From the NCBI RefSeq assembly GCF_024752305.1, contig NZ_JANTHX010000005.1:275050-339049 (forward strand): a DNA stretch of 64,000 nt. Reading direction: 5' to 3'. The position numbers and the translations under genes were made by a program. The notes beneath the pieces are model-generated. The model ran no database searches, had not been told where the DNA came from, and saw nothing but the letters and a program-made list of their open reading frames with translations. Below, piece by piece: positions 26,218-35,263 of the stretch. This DNA comes from Protaetiibacter mangrovi. GTDB taxonomy: Bacteria > Actinomycetota > Actinomycetes > Actinomycetales > Microbacteriaceae. Each line of letters begins with the position of its first letter. The stretch's first letter is position 1.

Positions 26218-26755
26218 GCCACGGGCGCAGCGCTCGCGTCACGAGCGGCAGCGCCGCGTAGGTCATGATCGGCGTCACCGTCACCACCGAGACGAGCACC
26301 CGCAGCCAGAGCGGCCACCCCGGGATCAGCCACCCGAAGAAGGCGTTCGCGGCGAGGCTCAGCGGGTAGAACACGATGAAGATCGCCACCATCTGCTTCC
26401 ACCGCGGCGGTGCCGGGGGTGCGGAGGAGACCACCTCCACCGACGACGGCTCGTCGAACCAGCCCTCGATGCCGGTGCGTCGTTCGTGGCGCGCGTCCTC
26501 GACGAGGCCCTGCGCGGATCCCACCCACCAGGCGCGCTCGGGGGAGGCCTCCCACGCGGCGAGGCTGTCGGCATCCGCGAACCGGAAGAGCATGTGCCAG
26601 TCGGGGCTGTCGGGGTCGGGGCGGATCCAGCCCGAGCCGAGGTAGCCGGGACGCGCGCTCAGCAGATCCTGCCCGGCGCGGGCCCAGGCGGCGACCTCCG
26701 CCGCCCGCTCCGGATCGACGTGGCGGGTGACGGCGACGGTGATGGGTTCGCTCAT
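26192..26755 (-). CDS. Antibiotic-biosynthesis-monooxygenase-like protein with two membrane helices
   Basis: 187 aa. The N-terminal 110 residues are an ABM-type ferredoxin-like domain (ITVAVTRHVDPERAAEVAAW; GYLGSGWIRPDPDSPDWHML). Two transmembrane helices follow: MVAIFIVFYPLSLAANAFF and VLVSVVTVTPIMTYAALPL. This fusion is common in actinobacteria and is usually annotated as an antibiotic biosynthesis monooxygenase; the real role is unknown. ATG 26755 chosen because it starts the conserved domain. Confidence 0.82.
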   Translation of the reverse strand: MSEPITVAVTRHVDPERAAEVAAWARAGQDLLSARPGYLGSGWIRPDPDSPDWHMLFRFADADSLAAWEASPERAWWVGSAQGLVEDARHERRTGIEGWFDEPSSVEVVSSAPPAPPRWKQMVAIFIVFYPLSLAANAFFGWLIPGWPLWLRVLVSVVTVTPIMTYAALPLVTRALRPWLSRPSRAR

Positions 26756-26821
26756 GCGTCCATCGTCGCATCCGACATGTTGTAAGCTTGTCGAGTTGTC
26801 TCCGGAGACGGGGCAGCCCAC

Positions 26822-26897
26822 GGGTCTGTGGCGCAGCTGGTAGCGCACCTGCATGGCATGCAGGGGGTCAGGGGTTCGAGTCCCCTCAGATCCACCA
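26822..26897 (+). tRNA. tRNA-Ala (anticodon GGC)
   Basis: 76 nt. Acceptor stem GGGTCTG/CAGATCC (one G-U pair), D-arm GCGCAGCTGGTAGCGC, anticodon stem CCTGC/GCAGG with loop ATGGCAT (anticodon GGC), T-arm AGGGGTTCGAGTCCCCT, discriminator A and an encoded CCA at 26895-26897. Confidence 0.97.
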
Positions 26898-26996
26898 CAT
26901 CGGTTCTCGCCCTCCGCACAGGCGGCATCGCCGCGCGCGGAGTTGAGCGTTCTGCCCGGATTTCCGGGGGCTCGGCGCCCTCGATCGACACGCCGT

Positions 26997-27013
26997 GATC
27001 GAAAATGATCACT
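26997..27013 (-). promoter_or_regulatory. Operator-like inverted repeat, arm A
   Basis: GATCGAAAATGATCACT on the plus strand, the exact reverse complement of the element at 27080-27096, 66 bases away. The core (GATC-N6-GATC) is nearly palindromic. Probably two sites for one regulator acting on the GH59 gene. Confidence 0.55.
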
Positions 27014-27079
27014 CCCTGGGGCCCCACGATGAGGTAGTTGATCCCGGCGTTTCTGGCATGCTCGGCGACCTCTTCGTCA

Positions 27080-27096
27080 AGTGATCATTTTCGATC
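27080..27096 (+). promoter_or_regulatory. Operator-like inverted repeat, arm B
   Basis: AGTGATCATTTTCGATC, reverse complement of arm A at 26997-27013. It ends 4 bases before the TTGACA -35. A third, looser TGATCG/TGATCA pair at 27112-27129 overlaps the expected -10. Confidence 0.55.
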
Positions 27097-27100
27097 TTTA

Positions 27101-27129
27101 TTGACACGGTGTGATCGATACGTGATCAT
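27101..27129 (+). promoter_or_regulatory. Promoter of the GH59 gene
   Basis: A consensus TTGACA (27101-27106), a 17-nt spacer and a poor -10 GATCAT (27124-27129) overlapped by TGATC motifs. This suggests a regulated promoter. Confidence 0.5.
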
Positions 27130-27183
27130 CGCAGGGTGACCCCTCGGTCACGGAGTCGGACTTCAACGAAGAAGGGACCTCCC

Positions 27184-30100
27184 ATGTCTCGCGTGCGCCC
27201 CCTCGCGCCCACCACCTCCGCGATTCTCGTCGCCGGCCTCGTCGCATCCGCCGTGGTCGCCGTCGCCACACCGGCCGGCGCGGCAGCGCTGCCCGCCACC
27301 GTGCACGCCGCCGCCTACCTCGGCGCCGACGAGCTCGCCGAGACCTCGCTGCCGGCCACGGTCTCGGACGGCACGACCGATCACGCGGTCAGCTGGAACC
27401 TCGACGCCGACGACTTCACGGTGCCGTACCGCACCGTGCAGGTCGCGGGCGTCGCCGACGGGCAGAGCATCACCGCCGAGGTCGAGGTGATCCCGCCCGC
27501 CGAGAGCCCGCTCGTGTACTTCGTCGACGCGGGGCACGGCGGCGACTCGCAGACCCGCTCGTACTCGACACTGCAGACCGAGTCGCGTGCCTACAGCGGG
27601 GTCGAGACCCTCGCCGACGCGACGCTGCGCAACGCCGTGCCCGATCAGCGCTACCTCGCCGGCAGCACCGACTGGGGCTGGACCTCGAGCAGCACCGACA
27701 ACTACAAGATCTCGGTGACCGGCGGCGACCCCAACCCCGCGGACGCCGCGACCCTCGCCGCCTACGGCAAGTACGAGCTCGGGGTGCGCACGAACGGCAC
27801 GGCCATCACCTTCCGCCTCGCGCTCGACCCGGGCACCTACACGCTCTCGTCCGGGTTCTTCGAGTTCTACACCGGATCCCAGGGTCGCTCGCGCCTCATC
27901 GAGCCGACCATCAGCTACACGCTCGCCGGAGCCGCCACGAGCACGCCGCTCGAGCGGGCCGCGCTCGACACCCCCGCGGGCACGACCTCCCGGCTGCTCG
28001 TGACTGATGCGTTCACGATCCCCGAGGGCGCGACCGACATCCGCCTCGCCTACGTGCAGCGCGGGGGAGAGGCGCCGTCGCTCAGCTGGTTCGCGATCGC
28101 GGCGGGCGACGTCGAGCAGGCGATCGACGACGCCGTGGCGACAGTGCCGGCGACGACGACCGACATCACGGTGGACGCGGCCCGCATCGCGGCGGACAAC
28201 GTCAACGGCCTGACCTTCAAGGGCTTCGGCGTGCTGTCGGCGAACTCGACCAGCTCGGTGCTCATGGACTACAAGGCGCAGCAGCCCGAGGCCTACGCCC
28301 AGCTGCTGCAGGTGCTGTTCGGGGGAGAGCACCCGATCATGGACCACGTCAAGATCGAGATGGGCGACGATCGCAACAACTCGACCGGCTCCGAGGCCGC
28401 GACCATGCGCTGGGAGGACGAGCCCGCGAACGTGGCGCGCGACCCCGGCTTCCAGTTGGCGGCCGACGCGAAGAAGATCAACCCGGATCTCAAGGTCAGC
28501 ATCCTGCGCTGGAACGCGCCCGCCTGGGTCACCTCGAACGACGACGTCTACACCTGGTACAAGAACACGATCCTCGCCGCGTACCGCACCTACGGCTACA
28601 TGGTCGACTACGTGAACCCGGGGGTCAACGAGCACAGCGCCGACCTGAACTGGACCAAGGAGTACGCGGATCGCGTGCGCACCGACTCGAGCGGATTCCG
28701 CGCCGGCGAGGCCGAGCTGTACCACCGCATCCAGGTGGTGATCTCGGACGAGGTGGGCGTCGGCACCTTCGGCAGCCAGATGGTGAGCGACGCGTCGCTG
28801 CGCGACGCGGTCGCCGTCGCGGGCTACCACTACAACACCGACGACGACTCGGCGAAGAACTTCACGAAGCTCGCCGAGCAGTACGACACCGAGGTCTGGA
28901 ACTCGGAGGCGCAGGCCACCTTCAGCAACACCTCGTTCCGCCCCGCGAACAACACGGCCGACCCGACGACACCCGGCACCGGCATCGGGGGCACGGGCAG
29001 CGCGCTCGAGATGGCGAACACCATCGTCAAGGGCTTCGTGAACTCGCGCCGCACGCACTTCGTCTACCAGCCGGCGATCGGCTCCTTCTACGAAGGCGGT
29101 CAGTACTCCTCCAAGGAGCTCGTCGGCGCGCGCGACCCGTGGTCGGGCTTCATCCACTACGACGGCGGGCTCGCCGTGCTGCAGCACTTCGCGAGCTTCG
29201 CGAACCTCGGGTGGGAGAACGCCGACAACACGGCCGACGTGTGGCGCGCGATGCCGAGCGCGAGCGCATCCGGGGCGAGCGGCACGAACCCCGTGAACGG
29301 ACGCAACGGCACCCCGAACTATCTGACGCTCGCGGCGCCCGACGCCTCGGACTTCTCGACGGTGTTCGTGAACGACTCGCAGTACAGCCGCGCGTACACC
29401 GTCACGCCGACCGGGTTCGACCTGCCCGCGGGCGCCCGGCTCGCCGTGTGGGAGACCCGCGCGGCCGACGACGGCGAGGCCTTCGACGCGAACTACAAGC
29501 AGCACGTCGCCGACCTCACGGCCGACGCATCCGGGCGCTACACGCTCACCGTGAAGCCCTACTCGATCGTGACCGTCACGACCCTCGACGTCAGCGGAGA
29601 CGCCGGCTGGACGACCCCGCTGCCCGTCGAGGGCGAGCGCACCGTGCTCGACTCCGACCCGGCGGACGGCACGCTGTGGGCCGACGACTTCGACTACAGC
29701 GACCTGACCGTGCCGGTCTACGGCGCCGACGGCGAGCCGACCGGGGCGACCGAGTCGTTCATCGACTCGCGCGGCGGCGACACGGGCGCCACCCCGCTCT
29801 ACAACTGGGACCGCAATGGCAGCTTCGAGGCCTACCTCACCGACGACGACGGCTACGTGCTGCGTCAGCAGGTCGACCGCGACGCGACGGGTGTCGGCGG
29901 CGCGTGGAACGGCGGCGATCCGATCACCGGCATCGGCGACCGGCGCTGGACGAACTACCGCGCATCCGTCGACGTGCGCTTCGAGACCGGGGTCGCCTCC
30001 GACAACTACGCGGCGCTCGGGGCCCGATCCTCGGGCGGCGGCAGCTCGAACAACCTGAACGGGACGCCGTACGCCATCAAGCTCGGCTCCGACGGCGGGT

Positions 30101-32325
30101 GGCAGTTCCTGCGCTACGGGCAGGCCGTGTCGACGGGCACGCTCGGCGGCCTGCGCTACGGGCAGGCCGTGTCGACGGGCACGCTCGGCGGAGCCGACTG
30201 GGATGCGGCCGCCTGGCACGCCCTGTCGCTGCGGGTCGCGGGTGACCGGATCACGGCGTGGGTCGACGGCGAGCAGCTGGCCGACTGGACCGACCCGGCG
30301 GCGGTGCTCTCGGGCTACGTCGACCTCGCCAGCGGATTCCACTACACCTGGTTCGACGACCTCGAGGTCGAGCGGGTCGACGGCTACACGCCCTACTACG
30401 GCGAGTACCTCGACGGGCTCGAGACCTACGACCTGACGGCGGCGCGCGACGCGAAGCTCGTCTACGAGGGCTCGTGGGCGCTCGCGATGGGCGCCGACAT
30501 GTACACCTACCAGCGCACGACGGCGAAGAACACGGCGCCGGGGGCGTCGGTGAGCTACGGCTTCACCGGTTCGGGTCTCGACGTGATCGGGGTGAACGAC
30601 GGCAGCGCGAAGCTCGCGGTGACCGTCGACGGCACGCTCATCCAGGCGGCGGCGGCGACGCGCGCCACGGGGTCGTACCAGCAGACGTTCACGCTGCGGG
30701 GGCTGCCCTACGGGACGCACACGGTGCGGCTCGAGGTGGTGGCGGGCACCCTCAACGTCGACGCGGTCGGCGTGGTGAGCTCGTCGTCGGACGTGGCGGC
30801 CTCGGCCGGCGCGCTCGCGGATGCCGTGACGGCGGGCCGCGTGGTGGCCCACACCGGCGACTTCACGGACGGCCAGTGGCAGCTGCTGCAGGACGTCATC
30901 GCGATGGGGCAGGCGGCGGTGGACGACCCGGCCGGGTACCGCCTCGACGCGGAGGGCGCCGGGCAGCTGGCCGAGCGCATCCGGGCGGCCTCGCATCCGC
31001 TCGCGGCGCGGATCGCGAGCATCGCGCCCGTGAGTCTCGCCACCTACACGGGCTCGTCTCCGGCGCTGCCCGCGACCGTGGTGGCGACGCTGACCGACGG
31101 CACGACGCGCGAGATCCCGGTGACCTGGGATTCCGGCGCGCAGTTCGACACCGCATGGTCGACGGTCGTCGTGACGGGACGCTACGGTTCGGCGTCGACC
31201 GAGGCGCGCATCGAGGTGGTGCCGCCGGGCACGGTGGCGTTCGCCGACGTCAACGCGACCGCGGGCGGAGCGCTCGGCTACGACTCGCCGAGCTACGCCG
31301 CGATCTCGGCGCTCACCGGCGGGCTGCTGAACCCCGCACCCGACCAGGTGCTCCAGGGCGACGCGACCTGGGGTCACGGCGGGCGCACCGCGTCGGGCGC
31401 GACGAGCATCTCGTACAAGGGCGTCGTCGCGGGACCGTACGACAAGACCACCACGACCGGCATGTACACCGCCAACCAGGTCGGCGCGGAGGTGAGCTAC
31501 ACCTTCACCCTCGCGGCGGGACGGTATTCGATCGCGGCGGGCAGCTACTCGTGGTGGCCGGGCAACTCCCGCAGCGAGGACGTCATCCTGCGCTACGACG
31601 GCGAGGATCACGCGGTCGACGCCGTGACGCTCGACGGCGGCACGCCGGGTCGGGTGCTCGCGTACGACATCGACCTCGCGGCCGACGGACCCGTGACCCT
31701 CATCCTGCGGGCCACGAACGCGCAGTCGCCGATGCTCTCGTGGGCCGCCGCCGTCGCGGGCGAGTACGCGGTCACGTACGCGCTGAACGGCGGAACCGGG
31801 GGTGCGCCGGCGGCGCGCGACGGGTTGCTCTGGACGGATGCCGGCCTCGATGCCGCCGACGACGCGTTCGCCCGACCGCTCTACACCTTCGCGGGTTGGA
31901 ACACCGAGCCGGACGGCACGGGTCTCGCGCTCGACGCCGACACGACGGTCGCGCAGCTCGTCGGCGACCCGGCCGTGCACGCCGTGACGCTCTACGCGCA
32001 GTGGCGGCCGGTGCCGTCCGGGTGGTCGCCGAGCACCGTCTACACCGCGGGCGACACGGTCTCGCGCGGGGACCGGATCTTCTTCGCCCAGTGGTGGACG
32101 AAGGGCGAGCTGCCGGGCTCGACGCCCTGGGGCGCGTGGTCCGAGTTCGGTGCGTGGAACCAGTGCGCGAGCGGGGATGTGCAGGACTGGACGCCCACCT
32201 GGATCTACACCGGCGGCGAGAAGGTCGTGTTCGACGGGAAGGTCTGGACGGCGCGCTGGTGGACGCGCAACCAGGCGCCCGACGCCACGCCGTGGGGTCC
32301 GTGGACCCTGCTCGGTACCTGCTGA
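27184..32325 (+). CDS. Secreted multidomain glycoside hydrolase, GH59-type
   Basis: 1713 aa. A signal peptide (cleavage probably near AGAAA, residues 28-34) is followed by an Ig-like Big_4 domain, a beta-sandwich CBM-like domain (about 115-300) and a GH59 (galactocerebrosidase-like) catalytic domain (about 335-700). The latter has KIEMGDDRNNSTGSEAATMR, probable acid/base E483 (VNPGVNEHS) and nucleophile E575 (EVWNSEAQA). A GH59-type lectin domain follows (about 830-1075), then more beta-sandwich and Ig-like domains, a second copy of the N-terminal CBM-like domain, an InlB/Listeria-Bacteroides repeat (about 1527-1610) and two CBM5/12-like modules with conserved Trp. Likely extracellular release of beta-galactosyl residues. 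No LPxTG anchor. It contains an exact 42-nt tandem duplication. RBS AAGGGA. Confidence 0.85.
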   Translation: MSRVRPLAPTTSAILVAGLVASAVVAVATPAGAAALPATVHAAAYLGADELAETSLPATVSDGTTDHAVSWNLDADDFTVPYRTVQVAGVADGQSITAEVEVIPPAESPLVYFVDAGHGGDSQTRSYSTLQTESRAYSGVETLADATLRNAVPDQRYLAGSTDWGWTSSSTDNYKISVTGGDPNPADAATLAAYGKYELGVRTNGTAITFRLALDPGTYTLSSGFFEFYTGSQGRSRLIEPTISYTLAGAATSTPLERAALDTPAGTTSRLLVTDAFTIPEGATDIRLAYVQRGGEAPSLSWFAIAAGDVEQAIDDAVATVPATTTDITVDAARIAADNVNGLTFKGFGVLSANSTSSVLMDYKAQQPEAYAQLLQVLFGGEHPIMDHVKIEMGDDRNNSTGSEAATMRWEDEPANVARDPGFQLAADAKKINPDLKVSILRWNAPAWVTSNDDVYTWYKNTILAAYRTYGYMVDYVNPGVNEHSADLNWTKEYADRVRTDSSGFRAGEAELYHRIQVVISDEVGVGTFGSQMVSDASLRDAVAVAGYHYNTDDDSAKNFTKLAEQYDTEVWNSEAQATFSNTSFRPANNTADPTTPGTGIGGTGSALEMANTIVKGFVNSRRTHFVYQPAIGSFYEGGQYSSKELVGARDPWSGFIHYDGGLAVLQHFASFANLGWENADNTADVWRAMPSASASGASGTNPVNGRNGTPNYLTLAAPDASDFSTVFVNDSQYSRAYTVTPTGFDLPAGARLAVWETRAADDGEAFDANYKQHVADLTADASGRYTLTVKPYSIVTVTTLDVSGDAGWTTPLPVEGERTVLDSDPADGTLWADDFDYSDLTVPVYGADGEPTGATESFIDSRGGDTGATPLYNWDRNGSFEAYLTDDDGYVLRQQVDRDATGVGGAWNGGDPITGIGDRRWTNYRASVDVRFETGVASDNYAALGARSSGGGSSNNLNGTPYAIKLGSDGGWQFLRYGQAVSTGTLGGLRYGQAVSTGTLGGADWDAAAWHALSLRVAGDRITAWVDGEQLADWTDPAAVLSGYVDLASGFHYTWFDDLEVERVDGYTPYYGEYLDGLETYDLTAARDAKLVYEGSWALAMGADMYTYQRTTAKNTAPGASVSYGFTGSGLDVIGVNDGSAKLAVTVDGTLIQAAAATRATGSYQQTFTLRGLPYGTHTVRLEVVAGTLNVDAVGVVSSSSDVAASAGALADAVTAGRVVAHTGDFTDGQWQLLQDVIAMGQAAVDDPAGYRLDAEGAGQLAERIRAASHPLAARIASIAPVSLATYTGSSPALPATVVATLTDGTTREIPVTWDSGAQFDTAWSTVVVTGRYGSASTEARIEVVPPGTVAFADVNATAGGALGYDSPSYAAISALTGGLLNPAPDQVLQGDATWGHGGRTASGATSISYKGVVAGPYDKTTTTGMYTANQVGAEVSYTFTLAAGRYSIAAGSYSWWPGNSRSEDVILRYDGEDHAVDAVTLDGGTPGRVLAYDIDLAADGPVTLILRATNAQSPMLSWAAAVAGEYAVTYALNGGTGGAPAARDGLLWTDAGLDAADDAFARPLYTFAGWNTEPDGTGLALDADTTVAQLVGDPAVHAVTLYAQWRPVPSGWSPSTVYTAGDTVSRGDRIFFAQWWTKGELPGSTPWGAWSEFGAWNQCASGDVQDWTPTWIYTGGEKVVFDGKVWTARWWTRNQAPDATPWGPWTLLGTC
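30108..30191 (+). repeat. Exact 42-nt tandem duplication within the GH59 gene
   Basis: 30108-30149 is repeated without change at 30150-30191. It encodes LRYGQAVSTGTLGG twice (residues 976-1003) in the lectin-like domain. The frame is kept. Perfect identity indicates a very recent slippage or unequal-crossover event, or an assembly artefact. Confidence 0.95.
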
Positions 32326-32356
32326 GGGAAGTGCAGGTGCCGCCCCGGCGGGGTGA

Positions 32357-34063
32357 TCATCCGAACGTGAACGAGTAGGCCGCGAGGCCCGGGCTCAGTT
32401 CGATGGTCACCTCGCCGTCGTCGGGTGCGGTGGTCGAGACGACCGTGCGGATGTTGGGCGGCCCCGAGACCTCGATCGTGGTCGTGATCGCACCCGAGGT
32501 CACCCGCAGCGTGCCCTCGCCGCCCACGTTCAGGTACACCTTCGCCGCGTGGTAGTTCAGTGCGATGGAAGCGTCCTCGCCGGCCGTGATCGACTCGGAG
32601 CCGATCGTCCAGGTTCCGGTGAGCTGGTAGCCGCCGTCGGGGAGCCCCCGCGCGTCGTCGAACGCGCGGGTGCCCGGGCTGTAGTCGCCCGAGCCCGCGT
32701 AGAACTGCGAGCGGTCGGCGCCGAGGTAGGTCTCGCGGCTCTGCGCGGGGTCGGTGGGGGTCGTCACCGGCAGCTGCACGGACGCCGGCAGCGCGACATC
32801 CGGGTTCGCCTCGGTGAGCAGCTGACGGATGAGCTCCTCCTCGTAGCTGTAGGAGCCCTCGCCGTAGAGCACGTAGCGGATGGTGCCGGTCGCGTCGACG
32901 AGGTAGGTCGCCGGCCACACGTCGTTGTCGTAGGCGTTCCAGGTGCCGTAGTCGTTGTCGAGCGCGATCGGGAAGGTGACGCCGATGCGCTCGGCCCCGG
33001 CCTTCACGTTGTCGGGCACGTGCTCGAACGCGTACTCGGGGGTGTGCACGCCGACGACCGTCAGTCCCGCATCCGCATACGCGTTCGCCCAGGCCTCGAC
33101 GTGCGGCAGCTCGCGCTGGCAGTTGATGCACGAGTACGCCCAGAAGTCGACGAGCACGACGCGGCCCTCGAGCCCCGCCATCGTGAGGGGGGCGTCGCCC
33201 GGGGTGTTCAGCCACTGCTCGATGCCGGCGAACTCGGGCGCCGGTCCGCAGTCGTCTCCGTCGATGACGTCGTAGGAGGCCTCGATCTGGCAGTGCAGCA
33301 GCTTGTCGGCGCCCGAGCGCTCGCCCCCGAGCGCGCTCTTGACCCCGCTGCCGGCGGCGGCCGCCACGGCCTCCGTGTAGTTCGGGATCGTGCGCTGGAT
33401 GAGGTCGGTGACGTTGAAGGTGAGCGCGATCGCGAGGGCGATCATGACGCTGCCGCTGACGATCTGCACGAGACGCTGCCGCTTGCGGAACGCCGCGATG
33501 CGGGTGACGAGCTGCTGCCCGGCGAGCGCGAAGACGAGCAAGGGGATCGCGCAGCCGACCGCGAACGCGAGGGTGAGGGTGACCGTGCCCCAGCCGAGCG
33601 CGCCTGTGGCGCCCGCCACCGTGATCGCCGCGAGCACCGGCCCCGCGCACGGCACGAACACGGCGCCGAGGGCGAGTCCCAGCACGAAACCGCCGCGATC
33701 CGGGTCGACGTAGCGCTGCGGGATCCACGCGAACGGCTTCTCGACGAGGTGGCCGACCGCCGGGACGATCATCGCGAGCCCCAGCAGCACGAGCACGATG
33801 AGCCCGAGCCAGCGGATGAGGTCGGCGGGCAGGTGCAGCAGGGTCAGCACGACGGTGCCGAACAGGGTGAAGACGGCGAAGCTGAGCGTGAGACCCAGCA
33901 CGATGAGGAGGGGGCGCGCTCGGCTCGGTCGCGCATCCGCGGCGGCGGTGCCGGCGGTGCCGCGGGTGGCCCCGCCGAGGAAGACGACCGGGAGCACCGG
34001 CAGGATGCACGGCGAGATGCCGGTGAGGAGACCCCCGACCAGCCCGATGAACACCAGCGTCAC
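32357..34063 (-). CDS. DipZ-like CcdA-thioredoxin fusion
   Basis: About 568 aa. Residues 1-220 are a CcdA/DsbD-beta membrane domain of six helices with paired cysteines in ISPCILPVLP and VFVPCAGPVLAA. An extracytoplasmic TlpA-like thioredoxin domain follows with active site CINC (about residues 311-314, YSCINCQRELPH), then a C-terminal beta-sandwich domain. It carries reductant across the membrane for extracytoplasmic thiols or cytochrome c maturation, as in mycobacterial DipZ. GTG 34063 is preferred over GTG 34069 because a TAGCGT -10 lies exactly 6 nt upstream of it. Confidence 0.92.
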   Translation of the reverse strand: MTLVFIGLVGGLLTGISPCILPVLPVVFLGGATRGTAGTAAADARPSRARPLLIVLGLTLSFAVFTLFGTVVLTLLHLPADLIRWLGLIVLVLLGLAMIVPAVGHLVEKPFAWIPQRYVDPDRGGFVLGLALGAVFVPCAGPVLAAITVAGATGALGWGTVTLTLAFAVGCAIPLLVFALAGQQLVTRIAAFRKRQRLVQIVSGSVMIALAIALTFNVTDLIQRTIPNYTEAVAAAAGSGVKSALGGERSGADKLLHCQIEASYDVIDGDDCGPAPEFAGIEQWLNTPGDAPLTMAGLEGRVVLVDFWAYSCINCQRELPHVEAWANAYADAGLTVVGVHTPEYAFEHVPDNVKAGAERIGVTFPIALDNDYGTWNAYDNDVWPATYLVDATGTIRYVLYGEGSYSYEEELIRQLLTEANPDVALPASVQLPVTTPTDPAQSRETYLGADRSQFYAGSGDYSPGTRAFDDARGLPDGGYQLTGTWTIGSESITAGEDASIALNYHAAKVYLNVGGEGTLRVTSGAITTTIEVSGPPNIRTVVSTTAPDDGEVTIELSPGLAAYSFTFG

Positions 34064-34152
34064 GCACACACGCTAGCCCCGCGCCCTCCGCGCGCGCCGA
34101 ATCCTGACGGAACGGTAAGGAGCGCTTCGCGGATCGGCGTGGGGCGACGCGA

Positions 34153-35229
34153 TCAGGCGAGCGCGAAGAGCCCCGCGACCCCGACCGCGTAGAGCAGGAG
34201 CACGACGAGCGAGTCGACGCCCATGCCGAGCAGGCGGCGCTTCGGTCGCAGGATCAGGCCGACCGTGTAGACGAGGGTCAGCACGATCGCGAGCGCCGTG
34301 AGGTAGATGTCGGAGTCGTGGGCGGAGGCGAGCACCGGCTCGCCCGCGACGAGCGTCGCCACGAGGAACAGCACCGGCAGGAAGGCGTTTCCGCCGAAGA
34401 TGTCGCTCATCGCGAGCTCGTCGTCGCCCTGGCGCACCGCCTGCAGCCCGGTCGAGATCTCGGGAAGCGAGGTGGCGAGCGCGAGCACCGTCGCGCCGAA
34501 CAGCACGCCCGAGAGCCCGAGCTCGGACGCGGCGGCGTCGCCCGAGAGCTCGAGCACGACGCCCGCCGCGAGCGTCGCGACCGCCGACGCCGCGAAGAGC
34601 GCGAGCACCTTCGGGGTCGAGAGGGCGTCGTGGCGCTTCGACGGATGCCGCTTCCGCGCGCGCGAGGCGGGTGCGGACGCGTCCTTCGACGCCTCGGCGT
34701 GCACGAGACGCCACGGCAGGTGCTTCTGCGCGCGGCGGATGACGAGCAGCCCCGCGACCCACGCGACCGCGATGAGCACGGCATCCGGCGTCATCCGCGC
34801 GACGAGCAGCGAACCCGGCAGCTGGGTGCCCGCCACGACGAATCCGAGCACGGTGACGAGCACGATCGCCTCGAGCACCAGCACGAGCGACGCCGCGCGG
34901 AAGGTGAGCGGGCCGGCGAGCGTCGCGCCGTCCTGGCGGCGCCCGAACAGGTCGAGCACGACGAGCACGACGGTCTGCAGGGCGATGCCGCCCAGGATGT
35001 TGCCGACCGCGACGCCCAGGTTGCCGGAGACGGCGGCGCTCACGGTGATCGCGATCTCGGGCAGGTTGGTGGCGATCGCCAGGATGATGAGGCCGCCGAA
35101 CGCGCTGCCGATGTGGAACCGCGCGTCGAGCACGTCGGTCGCCTTCGAGAGCTGCACTCCCGCCACCCACACCACGGCGGCCGCGGCGGCGAAGATCAGC
35201 GCGAGCAGCCAGAGGGGGAGGGAGTCCAT
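34153..35229 (-). CDS. Sodium/calcium exchanger family (CaCA) membrane protein
   Basis: 358 aa. Two Na_Ca_ex domains, each of about five helices, joined by a basic cytoplasmic loop (HAEASKDAS...RKRHPSKRHD). The inverted alpha-repeats are visible as NLPEIAITVSAAVSGNLGVAVGN and SLPEISTGLQAV, shown here in two short parts, with the conserved Gly-Asn pairs. Probably a Ca2+ (or K+)/cation antiporter. ATG 35229 lies 6 nt after a TCTACT -10 on the minus strand, so the mRNA is likely leaderless. Divergent from the next gene with a 34-bp gap. Confidence 0.9.
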   Translation of the reverse strand: MDSLPLWLLALIFAAAAAVVWVAGVQLSKATDVLDARFHIGSAFGGLIILAIATNLPEIAITVSAAVSGNLGVAVGNILGGIALQTVVLVVLDLFGRRQDGATLAGPLTFRAASLVLVLEAIVLVTVLGFVVAGTQLPGSLLVARMTPDAVLIAVAWVAGLLVIRRAQKHLPWRLVHAEASKDASAPASRARKRHPSKRHDALSTPKVLALFAASAVATLAAGVVLELSGDAAASELGLSGVLFGATVLALATSLPEISTGLQAVRQGDDELAMSDIFGGNAFLPVLFLVATLVAGEPVLASAHDSDIYLTALAIVLTLVYTVGLILRPKRRLLGMGVDSLVVLLLYAVGVAGLFALA

Positions 35230-35263
35230 CCACCCAGTAGAGCACCGGTGGCACGATGTGCAC

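Noticed and set aside
26752-27027. A 91-aa minus-strand frame across tRNA-Ala (contains RGLEPLTPCMPCR)
   Set aside because: That peptide is the familiar false product of reading a tRNA-Ala gene backwards. The GVIIFDHG part just reads the operator repeat. No RBS.
27163-31980. A 1605-codon open frame antisense to the GH59 gene
   Set aside because: Arg/Val/His-rich shadow with no domain. The sense strand has a signal peptide, RBS, promoter and known modules.
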